Shown here: in pieces, positions 1-7,856 of the stretch | How positions within the stretch are numbered: the first letter of the stretch is position 1 | How the letters are laid out: every line of letters begins with the position of its first letter | Notes under the pieces: generated by a model | Told to the model about the DNA's origin: nothing | The model's database searches: none | The model's input: the letters and a program-made list of their open reading frames with translations, nothing else | DNA from: JABMMZ01 sp044341025 | GTDB taxonomy: Bacteria; Bacteroidota; Bacteroidia; NS11-12g; UBA955 | Assembly (NCBI GenBank): GCA_044341025.1 | Contig: JBIISM010000022.1 | Location: 1-16,738 of the forward strand | Length of the DNA stretch: 16,738 nucleotides | Direction: 5' to 3' | Position numbers and translations under genes: made by a program

Positions 1-1343
1 GCAATGATTTCTCTCTTCATAAATCTTTGATTCAAGACTTCTTGATTTTCTTCTTGAATGTATTGGACAAAACTCAATTCTAAGTCGTGAAATGCGACAA
101 GTGGATCCTCAAAATTATATTCTAGATTTACAGCATCACAACTCGATATTCTTAAATCGCTGTTGTAAACAATTCTTTGCCAACTCAAAAGATCCATGTG
201 TTGAAAATAAAATGCCGAATTGCTCACCTTACAAACATCATAATAGCCCGTCTTATCAATCAATCTACCATTGTTTGAAAACACATGGTACTGCTGAAGA
301 CCCAATGGCGCCAATGCATGCAGTGTGTCATCTTTATCAATTGAAAAATAAGAGGAATACGTCATTGGAAGCAATCTTAGACCGTTCTCATCAACAAAAT
401 TAACAAGCCTGCCGACCCCTAAATAAACCCCATTTAAACGCTCGTACAATTCATCATCTGTAAGTTCTAAAATTTGCAGTCCAACTAAAGAAGAATCTCC
501 AAGTGGATGAAAACTTACATGATTCACATACTCTTTTAAAAAGTCACTTGAATCAAATGTTTCAAGTTGAAATACTCTTGGTTTATTGTCGCTTTGAATT
601 TTAGTTTCGGGCAATAAACTTTGCATCCCAAACAAATGAAACAATGCAACGACCTCTTCATTTTTTCTTAGCAAATGAGGGATGGCGTCTATTGCGATTA
701 AGTTATTTTTACCCAACAAGACAAAAAGTTTAGCCATTGCATCTTGATGCTTAAAAAACAAACCATTTTTAAACCAAGCATCAAAATCATATTTGCGATT
801 TTCATTTTCATTAAAATGTGAATGAAGCCTGTATTCATCAAAGACTTGATTTACAAATGGCACAATTTTAGCCCCGCTCTTTGCTAAGCATATTGCAGTT
901 TGAGCAAAAGAAATGTAATAATTCAATTGACGCTTTGGATGCTCATCAATTGTAGAAATAAGATTCAAATATTGACTATAAAAATCAGAAAAATCTATGT
1001 CCAAAACAAATAAGTCCTCTAGGGATTTATTCAAATCATCGTTCTTAGAACTGGGGTCATTTTCCAAGTCGCATAAAACCAATAATGCCTGCAAGAAAAA
1101 AGGATTTTGCTGGGTGTTCGGATCAGGAAAAATTGAACCTGGTATGGTACTGCCATTTTCTATTAAATGGGTGTATACCGAAAATACGGTTCCTATATAA
1201 TCCTTGTAGTAAAGACCTTTGTATTGCAAAAACGTCAACAAATCCAAAGGAATTGTCTCAGGATAACCGGTAATTGTATCCCACTGCTGAAAGTAGCGTT
1301 TTTGGTTTGTAGGGTTTATAAACGTAAAAATTGGGTGCGCCAT
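1..1343 (-). CDS. Unknown protein, C-terminus beyond left edge
   Basis: Reading the minus strand from the ATG at 1343 gives an uninterrupted frame of 447 codons up to the left edge, so the gene is real but its 3' end is missing. The protein begins MAHPIFTFINPTNQKRY. It is rich in aromatic and acidic residues and shows no signal peptide, membrane segment or catalytic motif that I recognise. I cannot assign it to a family. It lies 66 bp downstream of the 393-aa gene on the same strand, which in turn is 19 bp from the 113-aa gene, so the three may be co-transcribed. The short plus-strand frames over this region are shadows. Existence is well supported by the long open frame; function is unknown. 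Confidence 0.8.
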   Translation of the reverse strand, partial: MAHPIFTFINPTNQKRYFQQWDTITGYPETIPLDLLTFLQYKGLYYKDYIGTVFSVYTHLIENGSTIPGSIFPDPNTQQNPFFLQALLVLCDLENDPSSKNDDLNKSLEDLFVLDIDFSDFYSQYLNLISTIDEHPKRQLNYYISFAQTAICLAKSGAKIVPFVNQVFDEYRLHSHFNENENRKYDFDAWFKNGLFFKHQDAMAKLFVLLGKNNLIAIDAIPHLLRKNEEVVALFHLFGMQSLLPETKIQSDNKPRVFQLETFDSSDFLKEYVNHVSFHPLGDSSLVGLQILELTDDELYERLNGVYLGVGRLVNFVDENGLRLLPMTYSSYFSIDKDDTLHALAPLGLQQYHVFSNNGRLIDKTGYYDVCKVSNSAFYFQHMDLLSWQRIVYNSDLRISSCDAVNLEYNFEDPLVAFHDLELSFVQYIQEENQEVLNQRFMKREII

Positions 1344-1409
1344 TTATCTTCTATTGTTTTATTATTGCTTGGATTCTAATTTACTTATTGAATGTATTTA
1401 ATATCCTTG

Positions 1410-2591
1410 TCAAACGCTTAATTCCTCCGCCATCCGCATCATACCTTTAACAAATGGATCTTTGCTTTTGCTGTACATCTTGAGTTTACCTGATTTTAAT
1501 TTAATCTGTGAAAAGTAAAATGAAAATGGTTTCTGCTTTTGATTGAATGCAATTTCTTCGCAGAGTTTTAAAATAGAAAATCCTTTGCCTTTGTTTAGAA
1601 CATCCTCAAATGTTTCCCATAGGTTCTCGTTCCTTTTTAATTCATAAAAAAACTCAGGAAAACGGAGCAAAAAGTATTCTCCAAAATACAGATACAATTC
1701 TTGGTAATCTTCTTTATTGAGGTGATAAAAGCTCAACTCATAAGTGTCTGTACCACGGTATTTGTATAAATCATTAAACACCGACTTGTAAGCACCATCT
1801 AACCATGGCATCAATCCTATCTTGGATTTTTGATCTTGCTTGCAGAGCTCAAGTATTTCCAAAATTGACAATTTATTCAAAGGAAAGGTTTTAGGCTTCT
1901 TGTAAAAAAAGTACAATACACTTTGACTAATGGAACGGGTTAAATCCTTATTTTTCTTTGGGAAGCCTAGGCCAATGGCATCAAAAGCAGGGCTATCCTT
2001 CCAAATACTTCCATGTATAATATTTAGTTGCAGTCTTCCAATCTTTTTGGATATTTTACTATAGGTTCGCCTTAAAAGAAATACATCCCCATATTCTGCA
2101 TCTTTTTCTATTCTATTCAATATTTTTTCTGAAGAGAAAATACTTGGGTTGATGTATTCCGCATCTGAGGGCTGCAGTTTTTTAATCTTTTCAAAACCCC
2201 AATCCATTTTAGCAATATGGTCTTTGACTTTTGCAGCCCCGTAATAGCTTATATCAGCAATTACCATTACATCATCCGCTAAAAAAGGGCCGAGGTATCC
2301 CATAAGAAATTCAGAAAAAATAACATAATCACCTCCGCCTTCATCCAAGCCTTCGTTCACAGAAACTAGACAGTCAATAATCAAACCTTTTTTAGCAATT
2401 TCTCCCACAGCCTTTAACGCGTCGATGTTCCAAAATTCAACCTTTGAATTGTTTGGAACTTTGTAATTGGCGTAACTTGAAGATCTGTCAACTAAAATCA
2501 CTTTTTCATATGGGAGATTTTCATAGGCTTGATTGTAAGGACCAGAGGCCAAATAAAGCAAGGTTCTTTTTTTAGGTTTACTGTTCGTCAT
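1410..2591 (-). CDS. Unknown 393-aa protein with Rossmann/methyltransferase-like N-terminus
   Basis: The N-terminal part (about residues 9-40) reads LLYLASGPYNQAYENLP followed by VILVDRSSS. This beta-strand, small-residue loop, helix, then strand ending in an acidic residue resembles the first half of a class I SAM-methyltransferase or other Rossmann fold. A second strand-like stretch (GLIIDCLVSVNEGLDEGGGD) and DDVMVIADISYYG would fit the next strands. The classic GxGxG loop is absent, so a methyltransferase assignment is only an inference. The remaining ~200 residues are charged and aromatic-rich with no motif I can name. There is no signal peptide or membrane segment. The 113-aa gene lies 19 bp upstream and the edge-truncated gene 66 bp downstream on the same strand, suggesting one transcript. 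Confidence 0.8.
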   Translation of the reverse strand: MTNSKPKKRTLLYLASGPYNQAYENLPYEKVILVDRSSSYANYKVPNNSKVEFWNIDALKAVGEIAKKGLIIDCLVSVNEGLDEGGGDYVIFSEFLMGYLGPFLADDVMVIADISYYGAAKVKDHIAKMDWGFEKIKKLQPSDAEYINPSIFSSEKILNRIEKDAEYGDVFLLRRTYSKISKKIGRLQLNIIHGSIWKDSPAFDAIGLGFPKKNKDLTRSISQSVLYFFYKKPKTFPLNKLSILEILELCKQDQKSKIGLMPWLDGAYKSVFNDLYKYRGTDTYELSFYHLNKEDYQELYLYFGEYFLLRFPEFFYELKRNENLWETFEDVLNKGKGFSILKLCEEIAFNQKQKPFSFYFSQIKLKSGKLKMYSKSKDPFVKGMMRMAEELSV

Positions 2592-2610
2592 TGTTTTTCT
2601 TTAGGGCAAT

Positions 2611-2952
2611 TCAAGTATTAAACTTTTGAGATAAATCCGTTTTAAGCATCCAATTGTATACAGCGTCTGAAAGTTCTTTGTATTGTTCTTTATCACCAGC
2701 AAGTGGTTTAAACCAATAGGTAAAATCATTAAAAACCAGGTCGTAAACTTCTTGTTTTGTTAAGTCCTTGTTCAATTGAACTAAAATAGAAGCCACTTCC
2801 GGATCGTATTCACCTTCTATGTCGTAAATCAAAAGTTCCATTGGATCATACAGCTCAAGAATCCTGCTTAGCTCAAGAAATGAATCACCATATTGACTTT
2901 TTATATCAGTGGTATTGATGGTTTTGTAAAAAGACTCCTCCTGCTGTTTCAT
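2611..2952 (-). CDS. Small acidic hypothetical protein (113 aa), DUF1871-like pattern
   Basis: A short acidic cytosolic protein. Residues about 26-60 read as a helix, then YDPMELL, then EYDPEVASILVQL. This resembles the pattern of DUF1871-type small proteins (a W/Y-D-P-hydrophobic turn followed by an E-Y-D-x-E-hydrophobic helix). That similarity is from memory and is weak. Proteins of this size and kind are sometimes immunity partners of polymorphic toxins, but nothing here demonstrates that. It is the first gene of a minus-strand trio and is divergent from the gene starting at 3056, so the 103-bp gap between them should hold promoters for both directions. I saw no exact TAnnTTTG box on the minus strand there. 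Confidence 0.75.
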   Translation of the reverse strand: MKQQEESFYKTINTTDIKSQYGDSFLELSRILELYDPMELLIYDIEGEYDPEVASILVQLNKDLTKQEVYDLVFNDFTYWFKPLAGDKEQYKELSDAVYNWMLKTDLSQKFNT

Positions 2953-3055
2953 GCTGCAAAATAATATTTTACGGTAATACTATTTTAATTTTTTTATGTA
3001 AAGCTTAAAAATGGATTTAATACATTTAATTTGAAGAATCAAACAACAAAACGAT

Positions 3056-3991
3056 ATGATTAAAGACGGAGAATATTTTTACAGCTTAAAATTGGTCAGC
3101 AATGCAGGCCATAAAATCAACAACAATCAAATTGCTGATTTATGCATAAAATTCAATTTGCCTTTAGATTTCATTGTTGACATGCTTGAAAATAGTTATT
3201 CCATGGTATGGTTTAATTTATGTAAACAAGATGGGAAACAAGAATTAACCCCAATTGCTTACCAAATTTCAGATGGCAATATTTTGGACTTCCCCTCAGA
3301 TAAACCAATCACCTCTGCTGAAAAAACAGCAATTGATCGCTACTTGCCTATGCCATTGCCCAAAGCAGATGTAGCCACAGATGAAAATTTCTTACTTAGT
3401 ATAAAACAATACAAAGAATCAAAAAAACACAGCATCGTCACCAAAGAGTTTGATTGGGAATCAATATTGGACACGCCAGAACCAAAAGTAAACTGGAAGA
3501 AAGTAATCCGAATTGATATAAAAAAATACAACCAAGAACAGTTAAAAGTCATTGCAGAACAATTCCAATTATTCGAATGGTGTTTATTGAATTTAAAAAA
3601 GGTTAACGCAGTCTGTGTTTTTTGGGACACCAGCAGGCCCTACTTTATAGCTTTTCAAGTAAATGAAGATTCTACATTATTTGAGGAGAGTCAATACAAA
3701 GGATTAAATTTATGGAATGCAACATACTCGTTTTTAACAAAACGTGACAAAGATAAATTGTTAAAAATACAGCCTACAGACCTTAACACCAAAAAGCAAA
3801 AGGTAAATAAAAATGAGGAATCATTCGTTAAAAATGTGGAGGAGCTGATTAACGACACGGAACAAAAAGTTGACAGCGGTGCGGTTCAAACGGACTTGAA
3901 CATGGATACCATCTTGGATAAAATAAGTAAGTCTGGAATAGAATCTTTGTCAAAAGAAGAAAGGAAATTTTTAGACTCTTTTTCGAAATAA
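3056..3991 (+). CDS. Unknown 311-aa protein with DUF6576-like C-terminal tail
   Basis: A soluble lysine-rich protein with no signal peptide or membrane helix. The first ~230 residues match nothing I recognise. The last ~30 residues contain MDTILDKISKSGIESLSKEE, then RKFLDSFSK. This closely resembles the short tail (DILDKIxxxGxxSLTxEEKxFL) that ends many Bacteroidota rhomboid-type membrane proteins, called DUF6576 as I recall. Here it is attached to a soluble protein after a charged linker (about 240-280), so it is probably a small helical docking or oligomerisation tag. The ATG at 3056 follows a weak, imperfect -7-like sequence (TTAATTTG near 3026-3033) and has no Shine-Dalgarno sequence. Confidence 0.8.
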   Translation: MIKDGEYFYSLKLVSNAGHKINNNQIADLCIKFNLPLDFIVDMLENSYSMVWFNLCKQDGKQELTPIAYQISDGNILDFPSDKPITSAEKTAIDRYLPMPLPKADVATDENFLLSIKQYKESKKHSIVTKEFDWESILDTPEPKVNWKKVIRIDIKKYNQEQLKVIAEQFQLFEWCLLNLKKVNAVCVFWDTSRPYFIAFQVNEDSTLFEESQYKGLNLWNATYSFLTKRDKDKLLKIQPTDLNTKKQKVNKNEESFVKNVEELINDTEQKVDSGAVQTDLNMDTILDKISKSGIESLSKEERKFLDSFSK

Positions 3992-4190
3992 TTTATAATC
4001 TACTTTAGATTGAAAACGCATAGTATTAGTGGGTCATCGGTGAGCGTGCAAACGTTTACTAAACAATGTGAAATTGTGAGAAAATATTAGATATTTAGAG
4101 ACCAGGTTTTCACTTTACACAGCACAAATGCGAAAAATATTTGCTAAAGAACCTAAGGGTTAGCCTCTAATTTTAAATTGATTAGAATTC

Positions 4191-4200
4191 AATATATTTG
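4191..4200 (+). promoter_or_regulatory. Bacteroidota-type -7 promoter box for the 349-aa gene
   Basis: TATATTTG at 4193-4200 matches the Bacteroidota -7 consensus TAnnTTTG and would start transcription about 30 bp before the ATG at 4239. No TTG-type -33 element is found at the usual spacing, so the call rests on the -7 box and position alone. The 10-mer AATATATTTG recurs exactly before the next gene. Confidence 0.4.
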
Positions 4201-4238
4201 CGATTCAAAACATTAGATTTTAATATAAAATTACGTTT

Positions 4239-5288
4239 ATGTATAAACACATAGTGAAATATAGATATAAAACACCAGAAGGGAATCTCTCTGCAGTTAA
4301 GGATTTAGAATTTGAACTTGACAAAGAACTAGATTACGATGGACCTGGCGCTTGGAGGGATATCTGTAGGAATATGATTGCTAATAAAACAGGCCTTAAC
4401 AAATCGGATGTTTTAAATGACGATAATTTGCATTTTACGTGCAAAGGAAAAATTAATTCAAACAATAATTCTCAAACATCAAACAACACAAGCAGCAGGA
4501 CAATTGAAAACAAAACTTCAAACAGTAAAAATTACTCATCTTCTAACGAAGATCTTGTAAGCACATGGCAGCCACATCCAGATATGCCAGATCATATTCG
4601 CGTTATCACACCCGATAAGTTACATTTATATTCAAACAAATCGGATTATTGGGCCAAACAAAAAAAACAAAAAGAAGACCTCAAAAATGCATTTGCTCAT
4701 TTTGGACTCAATACAGAAGAGGACTTGAAAAAAGCAAAAGAAAAAGCAAAAAATGAAAATATTGCTAAGTTAAAATCAGAAGGTCGAAATTTTCAAGCCT
4801 TTATCTTGAAGTATCGCACAGGCATAATTGTAATTATTACTTCAGCTATTGTTTCTCTGTTGGCTATTTTTGTTTTTCTTGGAGAAAACACAGCAAAACA
4901 AGATGCTTTAAAAACCCATTCAGAGCTTGAATTATATGAGGATTCATTAATCTTATGCATACAAAATAAGCAATTCGAAAAAGCCATAGAATATGCAAAT
5001 AAATTAAAGCATCCAATGCACGAAGACATGGAAAACATGGAATTTGATGCTTGGAACGGTTACCCCAAATATGATGAATACTGGGACAAAAAGAGAGAAG
5101 AATATAAAAACTTGATTTTTAGCGAAAGAGCAACAGAAACGGTTCCAAAACCAAACAAAAGCAGCAAAAAAAATAAATCTGTAAAAGAAAAATCAAAAAA
5201 GAAAGCAAGCAAGTCGAATCAAAACAGTGAAGATAGAATAGAGATAGTTCCAGACTCTGATGAAGACTTAGATGATATATATCGATAA
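4239..5288 (+). CDS. Single-pass membrane protein of unknown function (349 aa)
   Basis: The layout is visible in the sequence. A folded N-terminal segment (1-70) is followed by a Ser/Asn/Thr-rich linker (about 73-103). A charged, probably coiled-coil stretch rich in Lys/Glu comes next (about 138-182). One strong transmembrane helix at about 196-214 is flanked by K-Y-R-T on the inner side and G-E-N on the outer side. A helical segment that looks like a single TPR-type hairpin follows (about 228-256). The tail is very lysine-rich and then acidic (about 305-349, ending DSDEDLDDIYR). By the positive-inside rule the N-terminus is probably cytoplasmic. No family recognised. Its promoter box matches that of the following gene, so the two may be co-regulated although separately transcribed. 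Confidence 0.8.
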   Translation: MYKHIVKYRYKTPEGNLSAVKDLEFELDKELDYDGPGAWRDICRNMIANKTGLNKSDVLNDDNLHFTCKGKINSNNNSQTSNNTSSRTIENKTSNSKNYSSSNEDLVSTWQPHPDMPDHIRVITPDKLHLYSNKSDYWAKQKKQKEDLKNAFAHFGLNTEEDLKKAKEKAKNENIAKLKSEGRNFQAFILKYRTGIIVIITSAIVSLLAIFVFLGENTAKQDALKTHSELELYEDSLILCIQNKQFEKAIEYANKLKHPMHEDMENMEFDAWNGYPKYDEYWDKKREEYKNLIFSERATETVPKPNKSSKKNKSVKEKSKKKASKSNQNSEDRIEIVPDSDEDLDDIYR

Positions 5289-5417
5289 TAATGACAATTA
5301 TTAGCATTGTTTAATTAACAAAAAAAAATATTTGATGAAATTCTTGTTTTTGTCTCTTTGAAAAAATGGTCATTTTGATTCTTGAATAAAAATTAAATTT
5401 TACAAGTAGTATTTTTT

Positions 5418-5427
5418 AATATATTTG
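5418..5427 (+). promoter_or_regulatory. Bacteroidota-type -7 promoter box for the 461-aa gene
   Basis: TATATTTG at 5420-5427, 13 bp before the ATG at 5441, fits TAnnTTTG and implies a very short untranslated leader. The surrounding AATATATTTG is identical to the box before the previous plus-strand gene. A -33 element at standard spacing is not evident. Confidence 0.45.
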
Positions 5428-5440
5428 AATAAAGATTATT

Positions 5441-6826
5441 ATGGCAAAAGATTTTACAAAATATACGGTAAACGGATCTTCTGAGCAATTTGGCAAAGCA
5501 AGATTGGCACAAAAAGTAATTGAACTTTATGTTCAAGATTTCAAAGGTTCTTATGAAGATTTAAAATCATTGTGGCCAGACAATTTGCAAGGTGGCAGCG
5601 GTGTTGTTAAATTACTTTCAGAAATCGATTCTAACAATGAAAGAAATTATTACACAGACTCCCCGATTCGCTTATTAAATGGGGATAGCATTGCTGTATG
5701 CAACCAATGGGGAAAAGGGAATATCTCGGATTTTATCATTCAAGCAAACCGAATGGGATATGTTATAAATACAGAATCTCAAGGCAAAGAAAACGAAACG
5801 CCTAGTTCTGAATTAGAATTACCAGAAGCTATAAAGAATAATTTAACACATGAATCAAATGTGGATGAAAATATATTTTTTATTTACAATTACGTTAATG
5901 AATTCATTAAAAATGATGATGATTTAGAAGCATTATATTTAAAAATCATAAACTTCAAACCCAATGCGCAATTAGCAGGACAATATGCATGGTCTTTATT
6001 TTTAATTGGCAGAACAGAAACAGCCAAATCTATATTAGCCAATAAAGACAAATACTCAGGAGATGAATTTGCATGGAAAATTTTCAATGAATCAGATAGA
6101 GATATAAAAAGAAATTTAAAATACAATCAATTTCAACAATATTTAAGCAAAGAGGGTGAGGAGTTAGAATTGGTCATTAATATTTATGGTCGACTTCATC
6201 AGCTTTTTCAATGCAAGAAAGAAGAAGATGAGGTAATAGATGAAATTGAAAACCACTATGAAAATGCTTGTAGCGCATTTTTTAAAATTGACAGCGACAA
6301 CTTAATAAGTATTGAACTAGATGGCGAAAAAATATTTGAAGGTGAGATTTCAACTTTAGGGATCAATGAAAATGACTTGCAGCAAGTGTCAGAAGCTGAT
6401 AAAGTAACTAAAATAAACATTGCTAACAACTTGGCAATTATACCCCAATCAAAGTGCTTCAATGAAATTGATGTAGACCAAATCAATGTGTCAACAATAA
6501 ACAATCTACTTGTGGTAAGTGAGGGCAGTTTGGATTATGGAAGACAATTGAAGTTTGCACCAAATTTTGAAAACAGATACACGATGGTTGAGTATGGAAA
6601 ATACCACATACAAACTTCACCTATCAAATTAAAAACCTTTAAAATATCTGATTTGTTTTTCCAAAAAGACACATGCATTGAAGATTTATTGGGACCAACT
6701 GCTGAAGGAATCTCTTATTGCTTTTCAAAGATATTCCACCTTGAGTTTAAAGAATTAGAATTTGAAATCCAGGAAAACAATGTTAAAAGCACTGATTTTA
6801 CTGAAGGATGGATATCTGATTATTAA
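5441..6826 (+). CDS. Unknown 461-aa protein with a conserved-looking N-terminal domain
   Basis: Residues 1-110 have the look of a domain I recall at the start of many uncharacterised Bacteroidota proteins. It begins with a DFTKYTVNG-like opening, then a helix (KARLAQKVIELYVQDF), a loop with LWPDNLQGGSGVV, and a closing strand with DSIAVCNQWGKGNISDFI. Its role is not known to me; a winged-helix-like fold is possible. Residues about 140-220 are helical and resemble one or two TPR-type hairpins (QLAGQYAWSLFLIGRTETAK). The C-terminal half is acidic and strand-rich with no recognised motif. No signal peptide or membrane segment is visible. It converges with the phosphopantetheinyl transferase gene across a 260-bp gap and appears unrelated to the biosynthetic operon. 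Confidence 0.8.
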   Translation: MAKDFTKYTVNGSSEQFGKARLAQKVIELYVQDFKGSYEDLKSLWPDNLQGGSGVVKLLSEIDSNNERNYYTDSPIRLLNGDSIAVCNQWGKGNISDFIIQANRMGYVINTESQGKENETPSSELELPEAIKNNLTHESNVDENIFFIYNYVNEFIKNDDDLEALYLKIINFKPNAQLAGQYAWSLFLIGRTETAKSILANKDKYSGDEFAWKIFNESDRDIKRNLKYNQFQQYLSKEGEELELVINIYGRLHQLFQCKKEEDEVIDEIENHYENACSAFFKIDSDNLISIELDGEKIFEGEISTLGINENDLQQVSEADKVTKINIANNLAIIPQSKCFNEIDVDQINVSTINNLLVVSEGSLDYGRQLKFAPNFENRYTMVEYGKYHIQTSPIKLKTFKISDLFFQKDTCIEDLLGPTAEGISYCFSKIFHLEFKELEFEIQENNVKSTDFTEGWISDY

Positions 6827-6846
6827 ATCGACAACTTATTATAACT

Positions 6847-6860
6847 GCAAAACGTTTTGC
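6847..6860. repeat. 14-bp perfect palindrome in a convergent intergenic gap
   Basis: GCAAAACGTTTTGC is a perfect palindrome with no loop, so it looks more like a protein-binding site than a terminator hairpin. It starts 21 bp after the stop codon of the 461-aa gene. A related core (AAACGTTT at 4050-4057) sits in another intergenic gap. The rest of 6827-7086 shows no open frame or clear terminator. Confidence 0.35.
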
Positions 6861-7086
6861 GTACTTCGGTGCTAGGGATTTTCATACCCCCAATTTCATA
6901 GCTAATTTTTGAAAAAATGAATACGCATATTCTACATCGAAAGGTCCATGCAAAAAATACATTCTAAGAGTTTTTTTAGCAAACTGTATTTTAAAAAACG
7001 AAATAAAATATCATTAATCACATGGCGTGAAGAAATAGAACTGCCGAATGACGCCTTGTCCTGCGGTGTGTTTAGCGAATTAAAAT

Positions 7087-7752
7087 TTACTCACTCAAAA
7101 CCACAGCAATGACCGTATTCTCATAATTCTGAACTATTAGCTTATTATTATGTATTAGAGATGAAGGAGGAATTAACCCTGATAATACAACCATACGATT
7201 AAGCTCTGGAATCTGAACCTCAACATCCAAAAAGTCTAAAAAAACTTTAGTTATTGGGAATTGGAATTTATAAAAAGCCTCCTTTAAAGAAAATATAACG
7301 GTGCTTGATAATTCCTTTTGTTCATCAGGCAAAGTATTCAAATATTCAATCTCTCTATCTGTAAAAACATATGGCCACAAATCGTCAGTAACACGACCAA
7401 TCTCCTCTATATCTAGACCTAAAGAAATATGATTTTCTTTTCTAGAGACTATCGCTCCTGCTAAGCTATCACAATGGCTAATAGAACCAACTATTCCTTC
7501 CGGCCATATGGGTTCCCGGTCTTTTCCAATTGGAATTATTACATTCTCTATTCCTATCTGCTCCAACGCCTGCATAGCGCAATAGCGACCTGTTGAGAAA
7601 TCGGACAGGCGCTTTGGGGAGAATTGGTGGTTGGAAGATATACTGAGTTTATCGAGGGGTAATTCGTATTGATTTGATGTAAAGAAATACTGAATATTAG
7701 TATATTCATTGATACCACTAATCACTATTTTTTGTTTATCATCTTTATACAT
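7087..7752 (-). CDS. 4'-phosphopantetheinyl transferase (EntD/Sfp superfamily)
   Basis: The enzyme moves the phosphopantetheine arm of coenzyme A onto the serine of carrier domains, turning apo-PCP into the active holo form. Family motifs are present in order. KRLSDFSTGRYCA (about 47-59) is the early K-R-x3-F-x2-G-R-x-C-A motif. IWPEGIVGSISHCD (about 82-95) precedes the Mg2+-binding GLDIEE (D114, E116). FSLKEAFYK (154-162) carries the K-E-A-x-Y-K signature with E158 and K162. At 221 aa it has normal family length, and the motif set resembles EntD-type enzymes. It is the last gene of the minus-strand operon that begins with the NRPS, whose PCP serine is its obvious substrate. It is separated from the repeat gene upstream by 89 bp. 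Confidence 0.92.
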   Translation of the reverse strand: MYKDDKQKIVISGINEYTNIQYFFTSNQYELPLDKLSISSNHQFSPKRLSDFSTGRYCAMQALEQIGIENVIIPIGKDREPIWPEGIVGSISHCDSLAGAIVSRKENHISLGLDIEEIGRVTDDLWPYVFTDREIEYLNTLPDEQKELSSTVIFSLKEAFYKFQFPITKVFLDFLDVEVQIPELNRMVVLSGLIPPSSLIHNNKLIVQNYENTVIAVVLSE

Positions 7753-7834
7753 TATCAGTTAATTTTCTAACTAGCCTAACTAAATCTTCATATGTTTTTT
7801 TTATAATCCTCCTGAAAATAAAAGTTATGAGTAA
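7745..7834 (-). pseudogene. Possible C-terminal remnant of a lost gene, overlapping the transferase start
   Basis: Between the second repeat gene and the phosphopantetheinyl transferase there is a short minus-strand frame without a normal start codon. It ends in KKTYEDLVRLVRKLTDNV and then TAA, overlapping the ATG of the transferase (ATGTATAA). The peptide looks like a genuine amphipathic protein C-terminus, and the overlap is typical of translationally coupled operon neighbours. My inference is that it is the tail of a former upstream gene displaced when the repeat genes entered. It lies next to a run of eight A, and upstream coding may continue in another frame (HNFYFQEDYKK). With only about 29 codons this could be chance. 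Confidence 0.25.
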
Positions 7835-7835
7835 C

Positions 7836-7856
7836 TAGAATTTAAATTGAACGAAC
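7836..7856 (-). repeat. 21-bp direct repeat, copy 1 (end of second repeat gene)
   Basis: The stretch covers the last codons (V-R-S-I), the stop and the first bases after the shorter repeat gene. It is identical to 8687-8707 at the end of the longer one. The two copies are 851 bp apart, one gene unit, as expected if one gene arose by tandem duplication or gene conversion. Confidence 0.7.

Noticed and set aside
92..1379. Short plus-strand frames at the left edge
   Set aside because: They overlap the uninterrupted 447-codon minus-strand frame and have unlikely compositions. I treat them as shadows.
5286..5303. AT-only hairpin TAATAAT-GACA-ATTATTA at the end of the 349-aa gene
   Set aside because: The stem is weak, includes the stop codon, and is followed by A-rich rather than T-rich DNA on the coding strand, so it is not a convincing terminator.
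7024..7055. GGCGT/ACGCC inverted repeat downstream of the transferase
   Set aside because: The five-base stem has a 22-base loop and no T-run. It is too weak to call a terminator.
7808..7813. AGGAGG on the minus strand, resembling a strong Shine-Dalgarno sequence
   Set aside because: The transferase ATG is over 50 bp away. The only ATG at plausible distance opens a three-codon frame (MKI), and genes here generally lack Shine-Dalgarno sequences.
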